DNA of 64,000 nucleotides from NCBI GenBank assembly GCA_030762935.1, contig CM060897.1, forward strand, positions 113,084,176 to 113,148,175, written 5' to 3'. This DNA comes from Hymenopus coronatus. Taxonomy: Eukaryota; Arthropoda; Insecta; Mantodea; Hymenopodidae. Made by a program: the position numbers and the translations under genes. A model generated the notes under the pieces. The model was given only the letters and a program-made list of their open reading frames with translations, was not told the origin of the DNA and did not search any database. Shown in pieces: positions 22,584-33,500 of the stretch. Every line of letters begins with the position of its first letter. Position 1 is the stretch's first letter.

Positions 22584-22815
22584 TTTAACGTCCTTTAATC
22601 TGGTTGGTCTTGTCGGATGATGAATGAAATTGGTGAAATGATGCTCAAATGACCTCGGGGTTCATGGAGCTTAAAGTTACTCGACATTCGACTTCGCAGG
22701 ATAAGGGAAAACCCCGAAGAAAACCTTATCCGTGTAACTTACCCTAAGCGAGATTTGAGCAGGGGTCCTGTTGAACATGAGGCAGAGACGCTACCACCAC
22801 GTTACCCTGGCGGGC
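22584..22815 (-). mobile_element. SINE-B, tRNA-derived
   Basis: Minus-strand copy of the 19039 element. A perfect 13-bp duplication TTTTAATAACATT flanks it (22571-22583, 22816-22828). The body has GATAAGG/CCTTATCC and GTTACTCGACATTCG. Confidence 0.9.
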
Positions 22816-22949
22816 TTTTAATAACATTATTTCCATTCTTGCCTATGCCGGACGGTCTTCTCTTTCTTAGCATTCCTATATAATATTAAAGTACTCTTAT
22901 CCCTTAAACTACCAAATTATAATATTTCTTGTTTCCCTACAACGGAATA

Positions 22950-24075
22950 ATGACGGAATTCGGGGTACATAGTGAAACGATAGAGTGCAAAATCAGAGCA
23001 GTTAAATATTGGATGAGAATCGTTCACGGAAACCAATCTCTAATTAGGGCAGTCTGCTACCGTGAACAGTTGCGAATGGAAGGTAATTTGACGTGGCATC
23101 AAAATTAAAGAAAGGGTTGGAAACCATTGGGATGGGAGACATTTGGATGGCGGGGCAGGAAAACAGGCGAAGTATTTGGAGAAAAATTAAGAAACGTCTC
23201 TGTGATATTGACAGACAGCAAATAATTGCGCAATGCACAGAGAAGGTGTCATTAGAAGTACAGTCTGGGCTGAAATCGGAGTGGGGTATGGAGCAATACA
23301 TCAAAACAGGTACTAAACTCATTAGAGAGGGGCTCGCGTGGATTAGACTAGGAGCATGGAGGAGCACGAAAATTTCTGACGAGAATGGTACGAGAATCTG
23401 TCCCATTTGCGAGGAGGAAGAGTCGTGGACTCACATCTTGGCAAGATGTAGGGACACGGAGGAATGGCGGGAAATATATTTGCCGCAATTTTTTACCACT
23501 GCGAATGTAGGGATAGAAGCATGTTGGACGCTACTGGCAGGCACGGAAAACATGGACGGGCTAGGTAAATTTATACTTAAGGCAAGACAGCTGAGATCTG
23601 AGGAGGCTGCCAATAGAGAAGGGGGGGGGGGATTAAGATCAACTAAACAAAAGTGACTACAATGTTCTACATACATATATATTATGTCATACTTAGGTCA
23701 CTGTTGTGCTAGGGTTGTATATATTATGTGTATATATGTCTTTTAAGTGTAATTATCTATTATAAGAGGGTGCATTTATGAAGGGTACTTCTGTGCTGTA
23801 AATTTAAATTGCTATATTTTAATATCTTTGTATCTTTATTTTCGGATTCACTCTTAATTTTATTGTTGTTTAATATTGCTTTTGACTGTGTATTTCCTTT
23901 GTCTTTTTATTTTCGTGTTTACTCTTCTAATTCTTTGTTGTGGTTGCTGTTTTAATATTGCTTGTAATGTGTATTACAAAAGCACGTACGGTCTGTGGAC
24001 CCGTGCGACGGTTGAAATTCTATGTATGATATTGCTATGTTAATAAATACACTTATTCATTCATTCATTCAATAT
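22950..24075 (+). mobile_element. LINE 3' end, truncated
   Basis: 5'-truncated non-LTR retrotransposon: the C-terminal protein part and about 420 bp of 3' UTR. It ends in a short ATTC tandem run (24054-24072), a typical LINE 3' tail. The adjacent minus-strand LINE fragment starts right after it. Confidence 0.75.
22960..23656 (+). pseudogene. LINE ORF2 C-terminus with zinc-binding motif
   Basis: The first piece reads TIECKIRAVKYWMRIVHG. After a frameshift comes a 187-codon frame (23093-23656). It includes REGLAWIRLGAW and then CPICEEEESWTHILARC, a CxxC...HxxxxC zinc-binding motif found downstream of reverse transcriptase in R1/Jockey/CR1-type LINEs. It ends in KGGGG-like low complexity. No RT catalytic region is present. 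The exact clade is uncertain. Confidence 0.75.
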
Positions 24076-24480
24076 TTCCCTATCTGTTTGACTACAGATC
24101 CCTTCCTCTCAGCTGTTCCCAATTCACTAATGCTACTCCATTTAGAGCTATTCTTGGTAATCCCAATATGGTTTTGGAAAAAATCCTAAGCATTTGACCA
24201 TACATCCCACCGCTTTTCAGCGCCCCAAAACTCTTTTCCATGCATCATTCTTGATTCCACTATTGCTGTCTCTAGATTCCACTGTCTCTCTAGCCAGTTT
24301 ACTCTCGTCATATTTGGTATTTTCTTTAAGCATGTTCTTGTGCTATTAATAACTAATTTCCCCTTGTCTAGCACATTTTTCCTTTGCTCTGTCCATTTTC
24401 CATTGTTACTTAGCCTTATTCCTAAGTAATCAAACTTGTCCACAACTTTGAATTCACTACTGTCTAATCATCTTCTCTCT
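24076..24480 (-). pseudogene. LINE reverse transcriptase fragment, inverted
   Basis: The minus frame (24443-24186) reads FDYLGIRLSNNGKW, then WLERQWNLETAIVESRMMHG and GKEFWGAEKRWDVW, typical of the region after the RT active site in LINEs. The preceding part has ILGLPRIALNGVALV. It may be of the same family as the plus-strand copy, which begins near where this one ends. Confidence 0.7.
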
Positions 24481-24512
24481 TCTCTGCTTAGTACACAATG
24501 AGTATAACTTAT

Positions 24513-24570
24513 ATACACTGTCAGTCAAATGTTTCCGGACAACCGGTGAAAAAAGTCTGTTTTAAAATTT
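24513..24570 (+). mobile_element. Tc1-like terminal repeat fragment
   Basis: TACACTGTCAGTCAAATGTT followed by TCCGGACAACCGGTG is a classic Tc1-type terminus. Only one end is present. Confidence 0.6.
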
Positions 24571-24593
24571 ATTATACATCACAAATATAAAAA

Positions 24594-25327
24594 TCTGATG
24601 TGTTACACTCACATGACTTTCTCTAGCTGTTCTACAAACTTCTTACATTTGATTATTCTTCTTTCTGCATTTTGCTAATCGAGGTAATCATTAGCACAAT
24701 GATCTTATTACTTAGTTCCTTATAAGTAGGAAAAAATAAGGGAATATACTAGGCTAAAGCCATAGACAAATGTTTTAAAAGCTGTCATTATGCGATTGTC
24801 ATTTTCTTTTCTTGGCCAGGAGTAGAACAAAAGTAAACCGCACACTTCCGTCTGAGAGTACTTCACAATTGAAACTGATAACAATGAATACCTCGAAAAT
24901 GGTAAGTTCCACCAGAAAAATGTATATGACATAACTTGTGTATTTTAACAAGACCTACATTTTCTGTACAGTAAGTTCTTGTCTATCTCTTACGGTTTAC
25001 TAGTAATGCCAAATTAAGCAAAATTCATCAAGAATAAACAGGTCTTTAGAAGCTATTCCCAGAAAATTCAAGATATACATATTATTTGTCAGCTAAATAT
25101 CTTTAATATATGCTAATTTAATAAAAATCGTTACAGCCATTTTTAAGAAAATCAAAATTTTTGAAAAAAGTTCCATGTAAACGGTAGTTTGAGGTGGGGG
25201 GATTTTTCTCAAAATCTTCCTGTCGCATCCCTGGAAGATACTAAACTCAAATACCAAGTTTGGTGCTTTACCGACTTTTCGTTTTTGAGTTATCGTGTTC
25301 GCAGACACACGGACACACGGACACACA

Positions 25328-25367
<40 letters not shown>

Positions 25368-25508
25368 CCTTTTTGTGAAAATGCTGTTTTTTTGGATACA
25401 GGGGACCCTAAAACATATATTTCCGGTGAAATCTCGGTATCGAATTTTTGGGGGAATACAATACTTCTCTATCCCTATGTACATTGTACATACGGGGCTA
25501 GAGAAAGT
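24594..25508 (+). repeat. F1 full-length copy
   Basis: Head TCTGATGTGTTACACTCACA to tail GCTAGAGAAAGTAA, about 915 bp, with a pure (CA)n run at about 25320-25364. Start of composite alpha-1. Confidence 0.9.
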
Positions 25509-25512
25509 AAAA

Positions 25513-25927
25513 AAAAACATTCCTCTATTCCATCCTAATCAATGAAGATATTAACAAAAATTATGTTATAGCTTACTTCCTTGTAAGTAGTAGGGAAAAC
25601 TGGAAATAGAGTTTCATTTATGGACGTTCTTTAACTGATGTGGTTCTCGGCGTTCCATTCTATACTGGGCGTGAAAGAGCGCTTAATTTTGCTCAGAGGC
25701 ATCTTTATCAGGCTTGAGGTTCTTTTTCACTGCTGTAAATCTACGACACGGGACCAACGGCTTTACTTCCCTTCCGAAGGAAGTCATGATAAGAATTTTT
25801 ACGCCCGAAAACGTGCATCGTCCTTCGCCGGTTTGAACCCGCGACCTTGGGTATATGAAGCATACACCACGGAGGGCGACAAATAGGAGGGAAATAAGGG
25901 AATATACTAGGCTAAACCGATAGTCAT
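25513..25927 (+). repeat. F1 head-proximal fragment with SINE-C inside
   Basis: A ~130-bp F1 piece (TTCCATCCTAATCAATGAAG to GCTAAACCGATAGTCA) split by SINE-C. It ends at the same junction to a minus F1 as two other loci (27782, 29262). Confidence 0.75.
25599..25884 (-). mobile_element. SINE-C, tRNA-derived
   Basis: Minus-strand tRNA-like head CGCGGGTTCAAACCGG (box B) with CCGTGGTGTATGC upstream. The body has GACCAACGGCTTTACTTCCC and CTTCCGAAGGAAG. The flanking duplication is AGTAGGGAAA / AGGAGGGAAA. Confidence 0.85.
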
Positions 25928-27148
25928 TTTTACGTGCTCTATGTACTATGTGCATAGTGTATAGAGAAGATATTGCATTCCACCCAAAAATTCGAAACCG
26001 AGATTTCACGGGAAATACAGGTTTTAGGGTTTCCGTATCCAAAAAAAGTATTTTCAGAAAAAGGTCCGTGTGCGTGGGTGTGCCTGTGTGTTCGCGTGTC
26101 CGTGTGTCTGTGAACACGATGATTCAAAAACGAAAAGTCGCTAAAATTACAAACTTGGTATTTAAGTTTAGTATCTTCCAGGGATGCGACACGAAGCTTT
26201 TGAGAAATCCTCCCCCCTTCCAAAACTATCCTTTACGTGGAAAAAAATCGAAAATTTTGATTTTATGAAATGGCTGTAACGATTTTGATTAAAATCTCTT
26301 ATATTTAAGATATTTATGTGAAAAATAAAATGAATATCTTCAATTTTCTGGAATAACCTCTGAAGACATGTTTATTCTGGATGAATTTTGCAGAAGTTTG
26401 CATAACTGGTAAATTGTAAGAGATAGAAAGAAACTTACTGCACGCTAAAATACACAATTTATGTTAAATACATTTTTTCTTGGAGTTGATATTTTTTGAG
26501 ACATTTCTTGTTATTAGTTTCATTTTTAAAGTACTTATACTTTTCTCATACGAGAATTTGTTAACTCCGATCCTTACAAACAAGGTACTTCTATGACACA
26601 GCAATCAGCTTTTAAAAGTTTTCACTATCGATTAGCTCCATGGCACGACAGCTCACGGGGAACCTTGGCCTACCGCCCGGCCGCTGCGTCCCCCATCTCG
26701 GTCCACTACAGACGTCATGGATCGGGTGCAGTATTGAAGGGTGAGACGTGGTCAGCGCCTCGAGTCCCTCCCGGCCGGTTAATGCGGTCCTCACGACCTG
26801 GAGCCGCTACTTCTCCATCAAGTAGCTCCTCAATTGGCCCCCCAGGGACCTCACGAGGCTGAGTGCACCCCGGACCAGGTCTCCCAGCGGGGGAAAAATC
26901 CCCACGCCGGTACTGGGGATCGAACCCAGGTCTCCCGTTTGGTAGGCAGCTGCGCTACCACCGCGCTAAGGAGACGACCTTTCACTATCGATTAAGCCCC
27001 TTAATTCCCTTGTACTTAAAAGGAAGCAGATAATAAGACTCTTAGAACCAATTTTTTCTCGATTAGCATTAAGTAAATAGAAGCATTAGCTTTTTAACTA
27101 TAATTTGTTGCAGAGATGTAAAGTCATGTGAATGGAACGCATCAGATT
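25928..27148 (-). repeat. F1 full-length copy with SINE-D inside
   Basis: Minus orientation, CTCTATGTACTATGTGCATAG palindrome region to AGTCATGTGAATGGAACGC, AGATTTC. SINE-D occupies 26635-26979. Confidence 0.88.
26635..26979 (-). mobile_element. SINE-D, tRNA-derived, GC-rich
   Basis: 345 bp. The minus strand begins with a tRNA-like GCGCGGTGGTAGCGCAGCTG (box A) and GGTTCGATCCC (box B). A 15-bp perfect duplication TTTCACTATCGATTA flanks it (26620-26634, 26980-26994). It is far GC-richer than the surrounding F1. Confidence 0.92.
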
Positions 27149-27157
27149 TCTACTTTA

Positions 27158-27275
27158 TCTAGTGTGTATGTATGTATCTACAATGTACATAGTAGAGAGG
27201 ATGTTGTATTAAACCGAAAAATTTGATACCGAGATTTCACCCTAATATACGTTTTATTGTGCCCAGAATCCAAGA
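27158..27275 (-). repeat. F1 tail fragment
   Basis: CTACAATGTACATAGTAGAG, then TTGATACCGAGATTTCACCC and TTTTATTGTGCCC: tail only. Confidence 0.7.
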
Positions 27276-27672
27276 AACAATCTGACGTGTTCCGTCCAAA
27301 TAACTTTCTCAACATCTGTGTAACAAACTATTCTTAATAATCTTATTATTCTATCTACTTCATGCTAATCGAGATAAACATTAGCAGAAACGGTCTTATT
27401 ACTTAGTTCCTTATAAGCAGAAGAAAAATAAGGGAATACACTCAGCTAAACCGACAGTCAAATTTTTTAAAATGAGGTTGCTATGGGATTGAAATCCGTT
27501 TCTTTGCGTGACCAGGTGTTCACAAGTTCCCGTATGAGAAAAACGTTAAGTGTTTTAAAACTGAAACCAATAACTAGGAATATCTCGAAAACGGTCAACT
27601 CCACGAAAAAGATGTATGTGACATAAATTATGCGTTTTAGTAAGTTTTTGCCTATTTCTTAGGCTTTACCAT
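27276..27672 (+). repeat. F1 head half
   Basis: TCTGACGTGTTCCGTCCAAA through GCTAATCGAGATAAACATTAG to TTTTGCCTATTTCTTAGGC. Confidence 0.8.
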
Positions 27673-27906
27673 CTACTTCACACTAATCAGCAAAAACATT
27701 TCCAGAAATTGTCTTATTACTTATGTAGATCATTATAAGTAAGGCGGAAATAAGGGAATACATTATGCTAAAGCGATGGTAATTTTTATTTTCTCTATAT
27801 GTATGTATCTTCAATTACATAGTAGATAGAACATATATTGCATTCCACCCAAAAATTTGATTTTACCCAACCTACATGCTTTAGGGTCCCCTGAATCCAA
27901 GAAAAT
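27673..27906. repeat. F1 composite junction (alpha type)
   Basis: 27673-27782 is a plus F1 head-proximal fragment (ATCTACTTCACACTAATCAG to AAAGCGATGGTA). It is fused to a minus F1 tail fragment 27783-27906 (TTTTCTCTATATG...TTAGGGTCCCCTGAATCC). Same junction as at 25928 and 29263. Confidence 0.75.
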
Positions 27907-29147
27907 TCTAATATGTTCCATTCACATGACTTTCTCTATATCATAGTTGCTTACCTTCCCCTTATTTAGAACTGACATCCCCCTAGGACTTACAAGCGGA
28001 TGCCTAGGGGTCAGAACCTGTCGGGGCCAACGGTGGGAAACCATAGACTGGAGAACCTGGAACGTTTGGTCGGCCCGTAGCTAGGTATGAGCGTCAAGAA
28101 GTGGATGATATGAAATGCAAGCGAAATTGACGATAGGCAAATTGATTATAGAGCAATTGGTGAAATGAGTGCCGGGGGAAACCGGATGACCTGGTGAAAA
28201 CCAGCCTAGACGCAACTTCGTTGTTGCGGGCTCTTGGGATCGAACCCGGGCCGTCTAAAAGGGAGGCCAGCGGTCTAACCAGTCAACCACGGTGCTTTCT
28301 CTATATCTCTGTAATACGTTATTCTTATATCTACTTCGTGCTGATCAAGATAAACATGAGCAGAATCGGTCTTATTATTTAGTTCTTTATAAGCAGGAGG
28401 GAAATAATAGAAAACAGTTGGCTAAACCGACAGTCAAATGTTTTAAATGACGCTACTATGAGATTTAAATCCGTTTTTTTTTTTTTTTTTGCGTGGCCAG
28501 ACGTTGACAAGATCTCGAATGAGAAAAATTTAAGTATTTTAAAATTGAAAACAATAACAAGGAATAATTCGGAAATGGACAACTCCACGAAAAAAGTGTA
28601 TTTGACATAAATTATGTGTTTAAGGAGTATCTACATTTTTGTGTAGTATGTTTTTGTCTATCTCTTACGGTTCATTAGTTATGCAAAATTTTAAACGTAT
28701 ACTTCCACAATAAAGATGTCTTTAGTGGCAATTTCCAGAAAATCATTATACATATTTTATTTGTCATGTAAATATCTTAAAAATGACAGATTTTAATCAA
28801 AATATTTAGAACCATTTTTCAGATAATCAATATTTTCGAAATTATTTCCATTTAAAGAGTAGTTGGTGGTGGGAGGATTTTCTTGAAAATCTTCGTATCG
28901 CATCCTTGGGAGATACTAAGCTTAAATATCAAGTTTGATGTTTCATGCATTTTTTTGTTTTTGAGCTATGTTGCCCAAAGACACACTCTCTGTCATTCAC
29001 ACACATATACCCACGGACCTTTTTCTAAACATGCTTTTCTGGATTCAGGGGGCCTCGAAACATTTATTTCCGGTGAAAGCTCGGTAGAGAATTTTTGGGT
29101 GCAGACATTCCCTATACTCTATGTATATAGTATGCGTAGAGAAAGTA
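27907..29147 (+). repeat. F1 full-length copy with SINE-E inside
   Basis: Head TCTAATATGTTCCATTCACA to tail ATGCGTAGAGAAAGTAA; SINE-E splits it just after ACTTTCTCTATATC. Confidence 0.88.
27943..28294 (-). mobile_element. SINE-E, tRNA-derived
   Basis: 352 bp with minus-strand head CACCGTGGTTGACTGGTTAG (box A region) and GGGTTCGATCCC (box B). Flanked by a perfect 13-bp duplication CTTTCTCTATATC (27930-27942, 28295-28307). Confidence 0.92.
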
Positions 29148-29262
29148 AAAAGATCATTTCTATCTACTTCATGCTAATCAACGTAAACAACAGAATTTTT
29201 TATTACTTGTTTCCTTGTAAGTAAAAGGGAAACAAGGGAATACACTGGACTAAAGCATAGTC
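29148..29262 (+). repeat. F1 head-proximal fragment (composite alpha-2)
   Basis: TCTATCTACTTCATGCTAAT through CTTCCTTGTAAGTA-like DNA to CTAAAGCATAGTCA, immediately followed by a minus F1 tail. Confidence 0.75.
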
Positions 29263-29897
29263 ATTTTTATTTTCTCTACCTGTATGTATGTCCTTTTAAT
29301 GTACATAGTAGATAAAAGATATTAAATTCTACTCACAAATTCGATACGGAGATTTCACCCGAAAAAAATTGTAGAAAAAGTGCATACCTGTGTGCGTATA
29401 TATTTGTAGGGTGTGTGTGTAAGTGTGTGTATGTGAGTGTGGTTTGTGTGTGGCTGTGTTCAGTATAATTCAAAGATCAAAACGGGCTTGTTTATTGATT
29501 TAGTTTAGTAAGGCTTTTCTTAGATGATTATTAAAATTATTTTTATTTTAACGATGAATATTCTCAACAAATCAAAAATATGTAGGATCATTATATTTTA
29601 TCTTTGGTGTATGAGTAGGTGAATTAGGAACAACTTTAAAAATCTTAATTATATACTAAAATTGGTATTTAAACTCAGCATCTTCTAAGGATTTCCAGGA
29701 AAATGACCAACTACCAACTACCCTTTACATGGAACATTTTGCGAAATTATTTTTTCAAAAATAGCTCTAAAGATTTTGCTTAAAATGCCATATATTTATG
29801 AAATTTTGGATGAATTTTGTGTATTTCGTAAACCGTAATAGACAAAAGCTACCACTCAAAAATTGTAGATCATGTTTTGATGATTAAACCATTCCAG

Positions 29898-29911
<14 letters not shown>

Positions 29912-29931
<20 letters not shown>

Positions 29932-30148
29932 TAGTTTAACGTCCTTTAACCTGGTTTGGTCATATCGGACGATGAATATGATATGATGCTCAAATGATCT
30001 CGGGGTCCATGGAGCTTAAAGTTACTCGACATTCGTCTTCTCAGGATAAGGGAAAAACCCCGAAAAAAACATTACGCGGGTAACTTACCCTAAGCGAGAT
30101 TCGAACTCGCAGACATGCTACTATCACGCTACCCAGGTGGGCTAGTAG
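29912..30148 (-). mobile_element. SINE-B, tRNA-derived
   Basis: Preceded by a long T-run (29900-29930, the A-tail of the minus-strand SINE). The minus-strand head has GCGTGATAGTAGCATG and GCGAGTTCGAATCTCG (box B). Confidence 0.85.
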
Positions 30149-30260
30149 TTTCAATATCAAAGCACAAACTTTTCTCAAACGGCAAGCGATGTTTAGTTTC
30201 TTCTTTCTTTTGTATTACCTACTCCTGGCAAACCCAAAAGAGAACAGAATTTCAATGTTT

Positions 30261-31093
30261 ACTTTCTCTACACGTACTAAGTACATAGTGTATAGAGGAG
30301 GTATTGTATTCCCCAAGATTTGATACAGAGATTTCACCGGAAATAGATGTTTTGGGGTTACCTATATCCAAAAAAATGTATTTTCAGAAAAAGGTCCGTG
30401 TGTGGATGTGTGTTTGTCCGTGTGTCTGTGAACACGATAACTCAACAAATGAAAAATCGGTAAAATACCAGACTTGGTATTTACGTTTAGTATCTTCCAG
30501 GGATGGAACACGAAGATTTTGAGAAAAATCCCCCTACCCCAAACTACCCTTTACATGCAAAAAATTTCGAAAACTTTGATTTCCTCAAAAATGGCTGTAA
30601 ACTTGATTAAAATACCGTATATTAATGATATTTATATGGCAAATAAAATGTATATCTTGAATTTTCGGAGAATAGCCTCTAAAGACTTCTTTATTCTGAA
30701 ATTAATTTTGCTGAATTTTGCGTAGCAGGTAACCCGTAAGAGATAGACAAAAATATCTACACAAAATATGTAGATCTCGTTGAAACACACAATTTACGCT
30801 ATATACATTTTATTCGTGAAATTGGCCATTTATGAAACACTCTTGTAATTATTTTTAGCTTTAAATTCTTAACATTTTCACATACGGGAATTTGTTAACC
30901 ACATGGCAACCAGCTTTTAAAATATTTGACTATCGTTTTAGCCTAGAGTATTCCCTTATTTTCCTTCTACCTACAATAAAGCAAGTTATTAAGATAATTT
31001 CTGCTAATGTTTATCTCGATTTTCATAAAGTGGATAGAAAAATATGCTTTTTGACAATGATTTGTCATAGCGATGTAAAGAAAGTCATGTGAA
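30261..31093 (-). repeat. F1 copy nested in another F1
   Basis: ACTTTCTCTACACGTACTAA to AAAGTCATGTGAA, lying between T-runs in the outer F1 motif CAATGTTTTCACATAG. The last ~12 head bases are missing. Confidence 0.85.
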
Positions 31094-31303
31094 TTTTTTC
31101 ACATAGCCATCACATTTTGAAGGAATTAACTATCGCTTTAGCCTAGTGTATTCCCTTTTTCCCGTCTACTTACAAAATGGCAAGTAATAAGACCAGTTCT
31201 GCTAAAGTTTGTCTCGATTTAGATAAAAGAATACTTTTTGGCGAGAAAATTTTGTTTATGGAACAGCTAGAGAAAGTCTTGTGAAAGGAAGCAGATCTGA
31301 TTT

Positions 31304-31556
31304 TTTTTAACAGTTTAACTCTCTTTAACCTGGTAGATCTTATAGGGCGATGAATGAATTATAGTGAAATGGTGCTCAAATGAACCCAGATCCAACCGTC
31401 TTCTCAGGATAAGGGATACCACAGAAAGAAACTACCCTAACCGAGATACGAACTCAGAACCTGTTGAATGTGAGCAAGCAAGCCTCCCCCATAATATAGA
31501 GGCGGGTCCAGCCAAATCTTATAAATCCTGTGGCAATGACCAGACTAAAGATTAAA
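31304..31556 (-). mobile_element. SINE-B, degenerate copy
   Basis: T-run, TTTAACTCTCTTTAACCTGG, CTTCTCAGGATAAGGGATA and GAGATACGAACTCAGAACC, as in the other SINE-B copies, with an internal deletion. Confidence 0.75.
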
Positions 31557-31729
31557 AAAGGAAGGAAAGAAGGCTTTCTGTTTAAGAAAATATAAGTATT
31601 TTAAAAATAAAATCAATAAATATATCAAAATATCTTGGAGACGGTTAACTCGACAAAATTACTTAGATAAATTGTGTGTTTTAACCAGATCTAAATATTT
31701 ATGTAGTAAGATTTTGTGTATCTCTTACA

Positions 31730-31965
31730 CTTGCAAACAGATCGATACCACTGCATTAAACTGTGGATCTGCTTGCAAGTTGTTGTCTATTGCATGCGTT
31801 ATTGTGTCGATATTTCTTCTTCTATTATAATAACGTCTGCGCTGTGGAGGCATTGCTGCAGGAATCGCAAGTTGGAGCGAGTATCAGCGGAAAACGGAAG
31901 CGCCGCGTCACGCGAGTAGTAGAACACCTAATACGAGCGTACGCGATTTTGCCTGTACTAGTCTT
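31730..31965. other. Foreign 230-bp insert with terminal hairpin
   Basis: Non-F1, GC-richer DNA inside an F1 core. It opens with a hairpin at 31730-31779 (CTTGCAAACAGATC paired with GATCTGCTTGCAAG, one mismatch). Two open frames (31716-31919, 31763-31984) have no recognised motif. Confidence 0.6.
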
Positions 31966-32227
31966 TTTAATATATGGCGTTTAAATCGAAGTCGTTAGAG
32001 CCATTTTTGAGAAAATCGAAAACGTAAAAAGTTGCATGGTAGTTTGGAGTCAGGTATTTTGTTGAAAAGTTTTGTTTCACATCCTCGGAAGATACTAAAC
32101 TTAAATACAAAGTTTGAAACTTAACGGACATTTCATTTATTGTTACAATATTTGACGCACAGACACACATACAATTATTTGTTTAAAAAGTCTTTATTTT
32201 TATTCCTATTGAATTCAGGTGTTCTTA

Positions 32228-33448
32228 AAGGATGTCCCGGTAATACTCGATCTGACGTATAGATAGCAGCTGTTTCAAACAACAAGAATGGTAAAATGTA
32301 CCAACCTTAAAATACTTAAATTTGAAGTTTGACGATTTTACATTATTTAGCATTTGTTTGGCAGCCATCATTAGTGAATGCTCTAGCAAATTTGTAGACA
32401 TGGATAAAACTGGTCATCGTTATATGATACAATACTTTCATTTGAATGGTCTTAGTCCAAATAATATTAAAGCTGAGCTATATTCTAGTTTGGGGGAGTC
32501 CGCTCCTTCGTTTACAACAGTGAACTATTGGCTGGCAGAGTTTACACGGCCGTACGAGCTGCCAAAACGAACATCGCAGTGGTCGACCAAATGATGTTAC
32601 TAGTCCGGAAATTGTAAAGAAAATCTACAAAATGGTATTGGAAGACCATCGACTGAAATTGCACGAGCACATAGGGACTCTACATCGCATAATGACTGAA
32701 AATTTGGATATGAGAAAGTTTTGTGCAAGGTGGTTGCCGCGTTTTTTCGCAATAGAACAAAAACAGCGTTGTGAGGATGTTTCAGTCGAGTGTTTGGCAA
32801 TGTTTTGCTGCAATAAGGCTGACTTTTTGCTTCAATTCGTAACAATAAATGAAATTCTCACACTTGAGACGAATAAACAATTAAAACAGTGGATTAGAAG
32901 GGGATAATAGGCTCCAAAGAAGGCGAAGACAGTTGCATCTGCAGGCAAGGTCATATGTTGTCAGCTTTCTGGGACGCACGCGCGATAATTTTCATTGGAT
33001 ATCTCTAAAAAGGAAAAGTAAGAAATGGGGAATATTATGCGAACTTTTTACAGTGTTTGACTGATGAAATTGAGCAAAAACGGCCGCATTTAATGAAAAG
33101 AAAACTTTGTTTCATTAAGACACGCACCAGTTCACATGTCAATTATCGCCATGGCCAAAATCAATGGGTTAAAGTTCGAATTGCTTCCTCATGCACCTTA
33201 TTCGGCAGATTTAGCCCCCTCTGATTATTTTCTGTTTCCAAACTTGAAGAAATGGCTTGGTGGTAGAAGAGGAGGTGAGTTTGCAGATAATAGACCTCGA
33301 TAGTTCTCTATAAACATGGTGTCGAAGCTGTTGAACACCGCTGGGAAAGTGTGTTGAGCTGGAAGGAGACTATGTAGAAAAATACATGTTTTTCCCCCAA
33401 ATTTTTGTGTTTTCTTTGCTGGGTCAGGTACTTCTGGGATAGCCCTCA
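32228..33448 (+). mobile_element. mariner element inserted in F1
   Basis: About 1221 bp between TA sites (32226-32227, 33449-33450). Ends are AAGGATGTCCCGGTAATACT and the inverted TGAGGGCTATCCCAGAAGTA, imperfect. F1 sequence resumes directly on the far side. Confidence 0.85.
32400..33390 (+). pseudogene. mariner transposase, near full-length but broken
   Basis: ATG at 32400 opens MDKTGHRYMIQYFHLNGLSP, the family N-terminus. A 1-bp loss near 32555 shifts frame before RSGRPND. Then LDMRKFCARWLPRFFAIEQK; first acid site VTINEI (Asp to Asn); second site preceded by a stop (CAT TAA GAC) and a 1-bp loss; third site LAPSDYFLFPNLKKWLGG intact; C-terminus GDYVEK. About 330 codons when followed through frames, the normal length for mariner. 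Inactive. Confidence 0.88.
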
Positions 33449-33500
33449 TACTTCCGGCTAAATTTCGGCATCGAAATTTAGGGTGGAATATACATTGGAT

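Larger units (their letters stand above)
29263..31303 (-). repeat. F1 outer copy holding SINE-B and another F1
   Basis: Pieces 29263-29911, 30149-30260 and 31094-31303 form one minus F1: tail palindrome AATGTACATAGTAG, GT repeat, core, then CACATAGCCATCAC and AGAAAGTCTTGTGAAAGGAA at the head. About 150 bp at 29490-29640 does not match F1 and may be a further insert. Confidence 0.75.
31575..33500 (+). repeat. F1 copy split by a mariner and a 230-bp insert
   Basis: Plus F1 pieces are 31575-31729, 31966-32227 and 33449-33500 (core, microsatellite edge and ACTTCCGGCTAAATTTCGGC). The mariner at 32228-33448 sits between TA sites. 31730-31965 is a foreign segment. Confidence 0.8.

Noticed and set aside
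26900..26979. tRNA gene on the minus strand in SINE-D
   Set aside because: Tightly linked to a 345-bp unit with a 15-bp target duplication and a second copy at 36199; a SINE head.
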